From Sideroxyarcus sp045866275 (GTDB lineage Bacteria; Pseudomonadota; Gammaproteobacteria; Burkholderiales; Gallionellaceae): DNA of 64,000 bases. The notes below the pieces were generated by a model that was given only the letters and a program-made list of their open reading frames with translations, was not told where the DNA came from and did not search any database. Below are positions 16,408 to 24,085 of the stretch, piece by piece. Made by a program: the position numbers and the translations under genes. The first letter of the stretch is position 1. Every line of letters begins with the position of its first letter. Where the stretch lies: the NCBI GenBank assembly GCA_045866275.1, contig BAAFRX010000003.1, forward strand, positions 72,985 through 136,984. Direction: 5' to 3'.

Positions 16408-16962
16408 ATGTTCACTTTGGGTTTGGATGGAAAAGAAGAGACTCAAACTCTGCTGCAACCGGGGTTTTCATACTGCCTCGTTGTTCGTTCCGAATCTCAG
16501 CGTGCCGCGCTGCTGGCGCATTTGTGCGGCCAGCCCCATGCGGTCATCGTGCCCCACAATGGCGGGTTGATCAGCAATCTTTCGGTATGGGAGAACATTG
16601 CCCTGCCAGTCCAGTATCATGCGCTTGCACTTGCCGGGACACTGGAGGAAAACGTGTGCAGATTGCTTCTCCAGTGCGGTCTGACCGATGAGACCACAGT
16701 CTCCGCTTTATTGTTCAGTTCCCCCGACCAACTCTCGCTTCTGGAGAAACGGTTGGCCGGATTTGTTCGGGCCATGCTGATGCGTCCTGAGTTGATCATT
16801 TACGATGCCTTGAACGAAGGGTTGTCGCGCAAGGAGTTGGCACGGATGGCTCAATTCGACCGAATATTTCGTTTATACTTTCCCCTAGGCACATCGGTCC
16901 TGGTCAGTTTCGACGAATATCGAGACAAGGAAAATCCAGAACAAGTCGTGATCCAGTTGTGA
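16408..16962 (+). CDS. Degenerate MlaF-like ATPase homologue (no ATPase motifs)
   Basis: Position and residual similarity mark this as the nucleotide-binding subunit of an MCE lipid ABC system: VPHNGGLISNLSVWENIALPVQY (residues 48-70) aligns with the MlaF Q-loop region, and AMLMRPELIIYDAL (122-135) with Walker B. The functional residues are gone. The P-loop region reads VVRSESQRAALL with no GKS/T, the signature reads SSPDQLSLLEKRL instead of LSGGM, Walker B ends D-A instead of D-E, and no H-loop histidine is visible (VLVSFDE). The frame is intact over 184 residues, so it is maintained as a protein. The alternative GTG start at 16354 would add 18 residues. Confidence 0.7.
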   Translation: MFTLGLDGKEETQTLLQPGFSYCLVVRSESQRAALLAHLCGQPHAVIVPHNGGLISNLSVWENIALPVQYHALALAGTLEENVCRLLLQCGLTDETTVSALLFSSPDQLSLLEKRLAGFVRAMLMRPELIIYDALNEGLSRKELARMAQFDRIFRLYFPLGTSVLVSFDEYRDKENPEQVVIQL

Positions 16963-16975
16963 ACGTAGATTCAGG

Positions 16976-17926
16976 ATGGAACAGCCTACCTATAGCCAGA
17001 AGTTGTTAAATATCGCAACACGCACCCGGCGTTTCATGCTTGGGGCGCTGGCCTTGTTGCTGCTGGTGCTATTGATGATCGCGGTCAAACAGGATTATTT
17101 CAGCCGCAGCACCGCGATCTACTTTTTCACTTCCAATGCGCAAGGTTTGAGCAAGGGGATGGCGGTCAAGTTCGTCGGGTTCAAGGTGGGCAGTGTGCAG
17201 GAAATCAGCATGGAGCCCAACGCGACCGTGCGGGTCAGGGTGTCGCTGAATGACGAATATCTCCATCTGATCGGTCAGGATGCCAAGGCGCGCCTGATCA
17301 AGGAAGCGCTGGTCGGAGAAAGTGTGGTGGAAATCATCCCGGGTTCGTCGCCGGTGCGCCAGGTGACGCAAAACAGCGTGCTGGAATTCGAGCGCGGGCA
17401 GGATGCGGGTACGGTAATGGAAAACCTGGCTTCGCAGTTGCAGCCGATTTTGAGCGACATTCGGCAATTCACCGCAACCATCAACAAGCCGGACGGCGAT
17501 ATCCAGCAGTCCATCAGGAATCTGAACCAGGCCACGGGCAGCCTGCGCGAGATGATCGACCAGCTCACGCGTCTGGGCGTGAACGGCAACCAGAAACTGG
17601 AGGGTGCCTATGTCAAGGTCGGGCAGGCGCTGGATACGGCCAATTCCAGTTTGACGGCCCTGGACAAAGCGATTCCGGGCCTGGTGAACCAGGCCGATGC
17701 AACCTTGTCCAATGTGCAGGAAGCGGCGGTGCAGATCAAGCAGGTCACCCGGGATTCCGCCGGGGAGATTCCGGCGCTGGTCCACAACACCAACGCACTG
17801 GTGCAGGACGTACAACAGACACTGGACGGCGTGCAGCAATCCTGGCCGCTAAACCGAATGCTGCCCAAGGCCGAAGAACAGATTTTGCCGGTAGATGGCT
17901 ATAGCCCGCCGGCGGGGCAGCGATGA
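16976..17926 (+). CDS. MCE-domain substrate-binding protein (MlaD-like)
   Basis: This 316-residue protein has one N-terminal membrane anchor (FMLGALALLLLVLLMIAV), then an MCE domain (about residues 48-130: TSNAQGLSKGMAVKFVGFKVGSVQEISM... EALVGESVVEIIPG). A long helical, coiled-coil-prone C-terminal part follows, ending in a Pro-rich tail. The family forms a periplasmic hexameric ring that shuttles phospholipid between membranes. It follows the pseudo-ATPase by 13 bases and the lipoprotein start follows one base after its stop. Confidence 0.88.
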   Translation: MEQPTYSQKLLNIATRTRRFMLGALALLLLVLLMIAVKQDYFSRSTAIYFFTSNAQGLSKGMAVKFVGFKVGSVQEISMEPNATVRVRVSLNDEYLHLIGQDAKARLIKEALVGESVVEIIPGSSPVRQVTQNSVLEFERGQDAGTVMENLASQLQPILSDIRQFTATINKPDGDIQQSIRNLNQATGSLREMIDQLTRLGVNGNQKLEGAYVKVGQALDTANSSLTALDKAIPGLVNQADATLSNVQEAAVQIKQVTRDSAGEIPALVHNTNALVQDVQQTLDGVQQSWPLNRMLPKAEEQILPVDGYSPPAGQR

Positions 17927-17927
17927 C

Positions 17928-18725
17928 ATGAAGCGCTGGCGCCTGCTCGGCCTGTTGTTGTGCAGTGTTCTGTGGCTGGCTGCCTGCGGTCAGGTGGAAG
18001 CATTGCGCAGCCCCCGTCTGGTGCAGGCGGCCGAATTCAACCAGCGCGCCCAGCACGCTTTCCGGCACGGTGAATATGAGCAGGCTGCGACGCTGTATGA
18101 GCGTGCCCTGCAAGTGGATATGGCGATCGAGCATGCGGATGGCATCGCCATCAACACCCTCAATCTGGCGCGGGTGAATCAGGTGCGGGGCCAACCAGCC
18201 TTGGCGGAGCACCTGCTGGACCGGTTGCTGGACGACCAGGCCCTGCACTTTGCGCCCGCGTATCTGACAGAAGCTGCCGTGCAAAAATCCCTGTTGCGTT
18301 TGCGTGCGGAAGACGCGGCGGCGGCCTCGATATGGCTGGATCGAGCTGTCTCGTGGTGCAATCCGGACTGCAAACTGAACGGCGTAATCGCGAACGTGCG
18401 TGCCGGAATCGCCCTGCAGGGGCAGGATGGCGCGCAGGCACTCTCATGGAGCGAGCGCGCAGCGGCGGAGAATCGCGATGTTCCGCTGGAATATGCCAAT
18501 GCCTTGCGCCTGCAGGCCTCGGCACGGATGCTGCAAAAAGCGCCCGATGCTGCATTGCCCCTGGCGGAAGAAGCGCTGCGCATCGACAAAGCACTGGGAT
18601 TGCCGGAAAAGATCCGCCAGGATTTGTTGCTGTTGGCACAAGTTCAGGAGCGGAGGGGGCAGCCCGAACTGGCGGCTCAATACCGTGAGCGCGCCGCACG
18701 CATCGCCGCGATTGGCTTGAAGTGA
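17928..18725 (+). CDS. TPR-repeat lipoprotein
   Basis: From ATG 17928 the protein is 265 residues with a lipoprotein signal and lipobox (LLGLLLCSVLWLAAC). Helical tetratricopeptide-like repeats follow (FNQRAQHAFRHGEYEQAATLYERALQ; later ALPLAEEALRIDKALGL). It would sit lipid-anchored in the periplasm as a scaffold. It takes the place that a DUF330/PqiC-type lipoprotein has in the second Mla-type operon of this window. Earlier in-frame codons from 17895 lie inside the MCE gene and are not needed. Confidence 0.82.
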   Translation: MKRWRLLGLLLCSVLWLAACGQVEALRSPRLVQAAEFNQRAQHAFRHGEYEQAATLYERALQVDMAIEHADGIAINTLNLARVNQVRGQPALAEHLLDRLLDDQALHFAPAYLTEAAVQKSLLRLRAEDAAAASIWLDRAVSWCNPDCKLNGVIANVRAGIALQGQDGAQALSWSERAAAENRDVPLEYANALRLQASARMLQKAPDAALPLAEEALRIDKALGLPEKIRQDLLLLAQVQERRGQPELAAQYRERAARIAAIGLK

Positions 18726-18732
18726 GGCGGCA

Positions 18733-18963
18733 ATGGGGATGCTGTTGCACCTGCGCCAGGTCAATGCCCGTTTGCCCCAGCAGGGTCGCGCTTCGATCAA
18801 GATGGGCATCGTGCTGCATATGGGTGAAGTTATCAGCGGGCGTATCGGCTCCGCGGCTCGGTGCGAATACATCCTTATCGGCGGGGCAGTGAGTCTGTCG
18901 GTCAAACTGGCGGCGTTGGGCAATGCCCCAGACTGGAATCCACCCGTGCGGGCCGCAGCATAA
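18733..18963 (+). CDS. Isolated half of a class III nucleotide cyclase domain
   Basis: This 76-residue ORF matches only the second half of the adenylate/guanylate cyclase catalytic domain: IKMGIVLHMGEVISGRIGSAARCEYILIGGAVSLSVKLAAL corresponds to the canonical GIGIHTGEV..GNIGS..R.DYTVIGDAVNLAARLE. The usual GDAVN reads GGAVS, and the metal-binding first half is absent, so it cannot be a working cyclase. Its stop overlaps the permease start (TAATG), and it begins eight bases after the lipoprotein stop. It is either a remnant of a longer gene or a retained nucleotide-domain-derived adaptor. Confidence 0.6.
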   Translation: MGMLLHLRQVNARLPQQGRASIKMGIVLHMGEVISGRIGSAARCEYILIGGAVSLSVKLAALGNAPDWNPPVRAAA

Positions 18964-19745
18964 TGCCGAAGTTCTGGAGCAGACTGGGCGCGCGGCTGAA
19001 GATGACGCAATTGCGGCAGACGGTGCTCGGAACATTGCAGCTGCTTTGGTATGCCTTCACCCATTTGCACGTGCTGCGCATCGCCCCGGTGAATGCCGTG
19101 TTCCAGCGCCAGTTGTTCTTTACCGGGGTCGAGGCACTGGCCATCGTCGCGGTATTCGGTCTGTTGAGCGGCGCGCTGGTCATTACCCAGATCACCTCGC
19201 TGGTCGGCGGCGACAGTGAGCTGACCGTCAAAATCCTGATCTGGACCGTGGTCCGGGAAGTTGGTCCCTTGTTTGCCGCCATCATCATCATCGCGCGCAG
19301 CAGCGCCGCCATTGCTTCCGAACTGGCGCTGATGAAAACGCGCGAGGAAATGACCAGCCTGCTCCGCATGGACATCCCGCCGCAGGATTATCTGCTGGTG
19401 CCGCGCATCGCCGGGGTGACCCTGGCCGTCCTGGCGCTGACCATCTATTTTCAGGTGGTGGCCATCGGCGGCGGGCTGGCAATCAGCGCCATGTATCAGA
19501 ATGTCTCCTACCTCGACCAGGTCGGGCGCTTCCTGCAAACCGTCAAACTGTCCGAATTCGCCGTGGTCGGGCTTAAAGGCTGCTTGTTTGGCCTTGCCAT
19601 TTCATCCATTTCCTGTTTCAACGGCATGCAGGCGCAGCCCTCGGTGACCGAAGTGCCGAAAGTCGCGATCAAGGCCGTGCTGCAAAGCCTTTTGTTCGTT
19701 TTTGCTTTGGATGCGCTGATCGCCTACCTCGGCATGGCGGGCTGA
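18963..19745 (+). CDS. MlaE-like lipid ABC permease
   Basis: This is a 260-residue integral membrane permease of the MlaE/TrnE family. It has about five hydrophobic spans and the family features EVGPLFAAIIIIARSSAAIASELALMKTREEMTSLLRMDI and PRIAGVTLAVLALTI. Unlike the second MlaE in this window, it has no STAS domain in front. In a normal system it would pair with MlaF; here the only linked ATPase subunit is the degenerate protein at 16408, so it must use another ATPase or act without one. Its ATG overlaps the cyclase-fragment stop. Confidence 0.88.
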   Translation: MPKFWSRLGARLKMTQLRQTVLGTLQLLWYAFTHLHVLRIAPVNAVFQRQLFFTGVEALAIVAVFGLLSGALVITQITSLVGGDSELTVKILIWTVVREVGPLFAAIIIIARSSAAIASELALMKTREEMTSLLRMDIPPQDYLLVPRIAGVTLAVLALTIYFQVVAIGGGLAISAMYQNVSYLDQVGRFLQTVKLSEFAVVGLKGCLFGLAISSISCFNGMQAQPSVTEVPKVAIKAVLQSLLFVFALDALIAYLGMAG

Positions 19746-19752
19746 CTTGCGC

Positions 19753-19838
19753 TATACTGCGCGCCCGTTTGGCGCTAGAGCGCCTCTAAACGGTTACAGA
19801 CCGAAATTTGAAGTGCGGCGCTTGCCGCATTTGTTTTT
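19753..19838 (+). promoter_or_regulatory. thrS promoter and two-hairpin leader
   Basis: A TATACT -10 box (19753-19758) sits just after the MlaE-like stop; no good -35 is visible. Two hairpins follow. One runs 19765-19793 (CCGTTT/AAACGG enclosing GGCGC/GCGCC). The other runs 19814-19829 (TGCGGC, loop GCTT, GCCGCA) and is followed by TTTGTTTTT. The second has the form of an intrinsic terminator only 14 bases before the thrS ATG. It could be an attenuator for thrS or the terminator of the upstream operon. Confidence 0.5.
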
Positions 19839-19852
19839 GCAGAGTGGACAAA

Positions 19853-21766
19853 ATGCCTGTCATTACCTTACCGGATGGTTCGCAACGTAGCTTTCCCAAC
19901 CCCGTGACGGTCGCCGAAGTTGCGCAGAGCATCGGCGCCGGCTTGGCGCGTGCCGCCCTGGCGGGCAAGGTGGACGGGAAACTGGTGGATACCTCGCACC
20001 TGATCGCTGCCGATGCCCGGCTGGCCATTGTCACCGACAAGGAGGACGACGGGGTCGATCTGATCCGCCATTCCACCGCGCACTTGCTCGCGTACGCGGT
20101 GAAAGAACTCTTTCCCGAGGCGCAGGTGACCATCGGCCCGGTGATCGAGGACGGTTTCTTTTACGATTTTGCCTATGCGCGCCCGTTCACCCCGGAGGAT
20201 CTGGCCGCCATTGAAAAGCGCATGGCGGAACTGGCAAAACTTGATTTGCCCGTCACGCGGCGCGTGTTGCCGCGCGACGAGGCGGTGGCCTATTTCAAAT
20301 CGCTCGGCGAAAAATACAAGGCCGAACTCATCGCGGCCATTCCAGCCGACCAAGAGGTGTCGCTTTACAGCGAAGGCGAGTTTACCGACCTATGCCGCGG
20401 CCCGCACGTGCCATCGACCGGCAAGCTCAAGGCGTTCAAGCTGATGAAAGTGGCAGGAGCCTATTGGCGCGGCGACGCGAAGAACGAGATGCTGCAACGC
20501 ATCTACGGCACGGCCTGGGCAAAAAAGGAAGACCTCGATGCCTATCTGCACCGTCTGGAAGAAGCGGAAAAACGCGACCATCGCAAACTTGGCAAGCAAC
20601 TTGATCTGTTCCATATGCAGGACGAGGCACCGGGCATGGTGTTCTGGCATCCAAAAGGCTGGGCGGTATGGCAGGTGATCGAACAGTACATGCGCCGCGT
20701 GTATCTGGATAACGGCTACCAGGAAGTGCGCTGTCCGCAGATCATTGACCGCGTGCTGTGGGAGAAATCGGGCCACTGGGAACATTACAAGGCCAACATG
20801 TTCACCACCGAGTCCGAGAAGCACGACTACGCCATCAAGCCGATGAACTGTCCCGGCCACGTGCAGGTATTCAATGCCGACCTGCGTTCCTATCGCGAAC
20901 TTCCGCTACGCTACGGCGAATTCGGTTCGTGCCACCGCAACGAGCCTTCCGGCGGTTTGCACGGTTTGCTGCGCGTGCGCGGCTTCGTCCAGGACGACGG
21001 GCACATCTTCTGCACCGAGGCACAGATCGAGTCGGAAGTCACCGCCTTCAATGCGCTGGTGCTAAAGGTCTATAAGGATTTTGGCTTCAATGACGTGGTG
21101 GTGAAACTGGCGTTGCGTCCGGAAAGCCGCGTCGGTTCGGACGAGATATGGGATAAGGCGGAGGAGGCCTTGCGTGCCTCGTTGCGCGCTGCGGGGATGG
21201 AATGGGTCGAGTTGCCGGGCGAGGGCGCATTCTATGGCCCCAAGATCGAATTCCACATCAAGGACGCGATCGGCCGTTCCTGGCAATGCGGCACGATCCA
21301 GGTGGACTTTTCCATGCCGGGCCGCCTCGGCGCAGAGTTTGTGGACGAAGACAATACGCGCAAGACACCTGTGATGTTGCACCGCGCCATCCTCGGTTCG
21401 CTGGAACGGTTCATCGGCATTCTGGTGGAAAACCATGCCGGAGCGTTGCCGTTGTGGCTGGCGCCGGTGCAACTCGTCCTGATGAATATTTCACAGGCGC
21501 AGGAAGCCTACACCGAAAAAGTCTCCGGAATTTTGCGCGCTGCCGGTTTTCGCGTGCAAACAGATTTGCGCAACGAGAAGATTACCTATAAAATCCGAGA
21601 ACATAGCTTGCAGAAATTGCCTTATCAGCTGATTGTGGGTGACAAGGAAATGGCTGCAGGTCTCGTTGCCGTGCGAACCCGTCAAGGTGAAGACCTCGGG
21701 CAGATGTCGGTGGAGGCGTTGTTACAGCGCCTCAATACCGAGCTGCATGCGGGACGCGCGGTTTAA
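19853..21766 (+). CDS. thrS: Threonyl-tRNA synthetase
   Basis: Class II synthetase charging tRNA-Thr. In order it carries an N-terminal TGS domain (MPVITLPDGSQRSFPNPVTVAEVA), the editing domain with the HxxxH-type site (HSTAHLLAYAVK) and later GPHVPSTGKLKAFKLM, then the catalytic core (motif 2 GSCHRNEPSGGLHGLLRVRGF; motif 3 region HRAILGSLERFIGIL), and a C-terminal anticodon-binding domain. At 637 residues it is full length. The start at 19853 is preferred over an upstream in-frame start at 19808, because the TGS domain begins there. The order thrS-infC-rpmI-rplT-pheST is the classic proteobacterial one. Confidence 0.98.
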   Translation: MPVITLPDGSQRSFPNPVTVAEVAQSIGAGLARAALAGKVDGKLVDTSHLIAADARLAIVTDKEDDGVDLIRHSTAHLLAYAVKELFPEAQVTIGPVIEDGFFYDFAYARPFTPEDLAAIEKRMAELAKLDLPVTRRVLPRDEAVAYFKSLGEKYKAELIAAIPADQEVSLYSEGEFTDLCRGPHVPSTGKLKAFKLMKVAGAYWRGDAKNEMLQRIYGTAWAKKEDLDAYLHRLEEAEKRDHRKLGKQLDLFHMQDEAPGMVFWHPKGWAVWQVIEQYMRRVYLDNGYQEVRCPQIIDRVLWEKSGHWEHYKANMFTTESEKHDYAIKPMNCPGHVQVFNADLRSYRELPLRYGEFGSCHRNEPSGGLHGLLRVRGFVQDDGHIFCTEAQIESEVTAFNALVLKVYKDFGFNDVVVKLALRPESRVGSDEIWDKAEEALRASLRAAGMEWVELPGEGAFYGPKIEFHIKDAIGRSWQCGTIQVDFSMPGRLGAEFVDEDNTRKTPVMLHRAILGSLERFIGILVENHAGALPLWLAPVQLVLMNISQAQEAYTEKVSGILRAAGFRVQTDLRNEKITYKIREHSLQKLPYQLIVGDKEMAAGLVAVRTRQGEDLGQMSVEALLQRLNTELHAGRAV

Positions 21767-21787
21767 TTTTTTAATGGAGAAATTGCA

Positions 21788-22306
21788 ATAGCACAGGATA
21801 AGTCGCAGCGACTGAACGAGCAGATAACGGCACCACAAGTGCGGCTCGTTGGCGCGGAGGGAGAGCAGGTTGGCATCGTGGCCGTAGCGGAAGCGCTGCG
21901 CATGGCGGATGAAGCGGAACTGGATCTGGTCGAGATTGCGCCCATGGCGGAACCGCCGGTCTGTCGCATCATGGACTTCGGCAAGTTCAAATACGCCGAA
22001 AGCAAAAAACAGCACGAAGCCAAGCTCAAGCAAAAGCAGGTGCAGGTCAAGGAAATCAAATTCCGGCCCGGCACCGATGAAGGTGACTACAACATCAAGT
22101 TGCGCAACCTGATCCGCTTTCTGGGAGACGGTGACAAGACCAAGGTGACGTTGCGCTTTCGCGGACGCGAGATGGCGCACCAGGAGATTGGCATGCGCCT
22201 GATCGAGCGGATTCGGGAAGATCTGGCCGAGCATGGTGCCGTCGAGCAGTTCCCGAAAATGGAAGGCCGCCAGATGGTGATGGTGATCGGTCCGAAACGT
22301 AAATAA
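21788..22306 (+). CDS. infC: Translation initiation factor IF-3 (AUA start)
   Basis: IF-3 binds the 30S subunit and proofreads initiation codon-anticodon pairing. The homologous sequence begins (I)AQDKSQRLNEQITAPQVRLVGAEGEQVGIV. No ATG, GTG or TTG is available in frame before that point; the codon at the expected start is ATA (21788-21790), eight bases after GGAG (21776-21779). An ATT at 21782 in the same frame is only two bases from the GGAG. A rare start codon fits IF-3 autoregulation, since IF-3 discriminates against non-canonical starts on its own mRNA. The protein is 172 residues, normal for the family. Confidence 0.95.
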   Translation: MAQDKSQRLNEQITAPQVRLVGAEGEQVGIVAVAEALRMADEAELDLVEIAPMAEPPVCRIMDFGKFKYAESKKQHEAKLKQKQVQVKEIKFRPGTDEGDYNIKLRNLIRFLGDGDKTKVTLRFRGREMAHQEIGMRLIERIREDLAEHGAVEQFPKMEGRQMVMVIGPKRK

Positions 22307-22432
22307 GTTTGCATCGCAACGGAGTAAGGGGCTGTCGTTGTGGTGGTTGTCGAAGTGCCCCAGACAAGTGATTCCGGGTTTCAAGCGTTTCTGCCAGAAA
22401 CCTCCCGGCGTCATCCAATAAACGGAGTTGTT

Positions 22433-22630
22433 ATGCCAAAGATGAAAACCAAGAGTGGCGCTGCCAAGCGCTTCAAGGTGCGCGCCAGCGGAAGCGTCAA
22501 GCGTTCGCAAGCATTCAAGCGCCACATCCTCACCAAGAAGACCACCAAGAACAAGCGGCAGTTGCGTGGTACGACCGAAGTTCACGCAACCAACACGGCG
22601 TCCGTGCACGCCATGATGCCCTACGCATAA
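22433..22630 (+). CDS. rpmI: 50S ribosomal protein L35
   Basis: This basic 65-residue ribosomal protein opens MPKMKTKSGAAKRFKVRASG, diagnostic of L35. The ATG at 22433 follows a GGAG site (22424-22427). The 126 bases between infC and this start hold no ORF I can support; in E. coli the equivalent stretch contributes to L20-mediated repression, but I could not identify a matching fold here. It is co-transcribed with rplT, which starts 13 bases downstream. Confidence 0.97.
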   Translation: MPKMKTKSGAAKRFKVRASGSVKRSQAFKRHILTKKTTKNKRQLRGTTEVHATNTASVHAMMPYA

Positions 22631-22642
22631 GGAGTTATTGAC

Positions 22643-23002
22643 ATGGCAAGAGTTAAACGTGGTGTAACGGCGCGCGCGCGCCACAAGAAAGTTCTGGACA
22701 AGGCCAAGGGTTACCGTGGCCGCCGCAACAGCGTCTACCGCATCGCCAAAGAGGCGGTGATGAAGGCCGGGCAATATGCCTATCGTGACCGTCGTCAGAA
22801 AAAGCGTCAGTTCCGCACCCTGTGGATTGCCCGCATCAACGCGGCGGCCCGTGAACAGGGCTTGAGCTACAGCGTGTTCATGAACGGCCTGAAGAAGGCT
22901 GCGATCGAGATCGATCGCAAAGTGCTGGCCGACTTGGCCGTGTTCGACAAGGCTGCCTTCACGCAGATCGTCGGACAAGCCAAAGCCAGCCTCGGCGCGT
23001 AA
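22643..23002 (+). CDS. rplT: 50S ribosomal protein L20
   Basis: This 119-residue early-assembly 23S rRNA-binding protein opens MARVKRGVTARARHKKVLDKAKGYRGRR, diagnostic of L20. L20 can also repress its own operon. An AAGGAG ribosome site precedes the ATG. It is followed by a strong intrinsic terminator that separates the ribosomal genes from pheST. Confidence 0.98.
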   Translation: MARVKRGVTARARHKKVLDKAKGYRGRRNSVYRIAKEAVMKAGQYAYRDRRQKKRQFRTLWIARINAAAREQGLSYSVFMNGLKKAAIEIDRKVLADLAVFDKAAFTQIVGQAKASLGA

Positions 23003-23017
23003 TACCGGCGCAATAAG

Positions 23018-23046
23018 AAAAAGGAGGCTTCATGCCTCCTTTTTTG
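23018..23046 (+). terminator. Intrinsic terminator after rplT
   Basis: AAAAAGGAGGC, loop TTCAT, GCCTCCTTTTTT: a perfect stem of about eleven pairs running into a U-tract, 15 bases after the rplT stop. It may act as a partial terminator or attenuator for pheST, whose start lies 28 bases further on. Confidence 0.9.
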
Positions 23047-23073
23047 TTTCAAGATCGAACCGCTATCTAAAAG

Positions 23074-24084
23074 ATGCAAGAACTTCAAACCATTCTTGAT
23101 GACGCGCTGGCCCGTTTTGCCGCGACAACCGATGCGGCCGAACTGGAGAACGTCAAGGCTCGTTATCTCGGCAAGGAAGGCAGCCTGACCACGCTGCTGA
23201 AGGGGCTGGGAAAACTTTCCGCCGCTGATCGTCCGGCGGCAGGGGCGCGCATCAACCAGGTCAAGCAACAGATCGAGACTGCGCTGCAAGCCCGACGCGA
23301 AGCAATTCAACAACTGGCGCTGCAAGCCAAACTGGCGGGCGAGTCGCTGGACGTTACCTTGCCGGGACGTGGGCTGGGCGTGGGCGGGCTGCACCCGGTG
23401 ACGCGCACGCTGGAGCGGATTGCCGCCCTGTTCCATTCGATCGGTTTTGCAGTGGCCGAAGGCCCGGAGATCGAAAACGATTTCTACAATTTCACTGCGT
23501 TGAACATCCCGGCTGACCACCCCGCACGCGCCATGCACGATACGTTCTATATCGACGAACAACATGTGCTGCGCACCCACACGTCACCCATCCAGATCCG
23601 TTATATGCAGGCGCATATGGCGAAATACGGCCATCTGGACACTATGCCGGACATCCGGATTATTGCCCCGGGCCGCGTCTATCGCGTGGATTCCGATGCG
23701 ACCCATTCGCCCATGTTCCACCAGGTGGAGGGCTTGTGGATCGGCGAGCGCGTCAGTTTTGCCGATCTGAAAGGCGTGATCGCCGATTTCCTGCAGAATT
23801 ATTTCGAGAGCGAAGACCTGCAAGTACGCTTCCGTCCGTCGTTCTTCCCGTTTACCGAGCCGTCGGCCGAGATGGATATGAGCTGGAAGGGGGGGTGGTT
23901 GGAGATCGGCGGTTGCGGCATGGTGCATCCGAACGTGCTCAAGCATGTCGGCATCGACAGCGAGAAATACATCGGCTTCGCCTTCGGCATGGGGGTGGAA
24001 CGTCTGGCCATGCTGCGTTACGGCGTGAACGACCTCAGGCTGTTCTTCGAGGGCGACCTGCAATTCCTGAAACAATTTAACTGA
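23074..24084 (+). CDS. pheS: Phenylalanyl-tRNA synthetase alpha subunit
   Basis: This is the catalytic alpha subunit of the alpha2-beta2 class II enzyme. It is 336 residues, with an N-terminal coiled coil (about 1-90) and the catalytic domain (GGLHPVTRTLERIAALFHSIGFAVAEGPEIE; RVYRVDSDATHSPMFHQVEGLW; GFAFGMGVERLAMLRYG). The ribosome site before ATG 23074 is weak (TCTAAAAG). pheT begins one base after the stop. Confidence 0.98.
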   Translation: MQELQTILDDALARFAATTDAAELENVKARYLGKEGSLTTLLKGLGKLSAADRPAAGARINQVKQQIETALQARREAIQQLALQAKLAGESLDVTLPGRGLGVGGLHPVTRTLERIAALFHSIGFAVAEGPEIENDFYNFTALNIPADHPARAMHDTFYIDEQHVLRTHTSPIQIRYMQAHMAKYGHLDTMPDIRIIAPGRVYRVDSDATHSPMFHQVEGLWIGERVSFADLKGVIADFLQNYFESEDLQVRFRPSFFPFTEPSAEMDMSWKGGWLEIGGCGMVHPNVLKHVGIDSEKYIGFAFGMGVERLAMLRYGVNDLRLFFEGDLQFLKQFN

Positions 24085-24085
24085 T

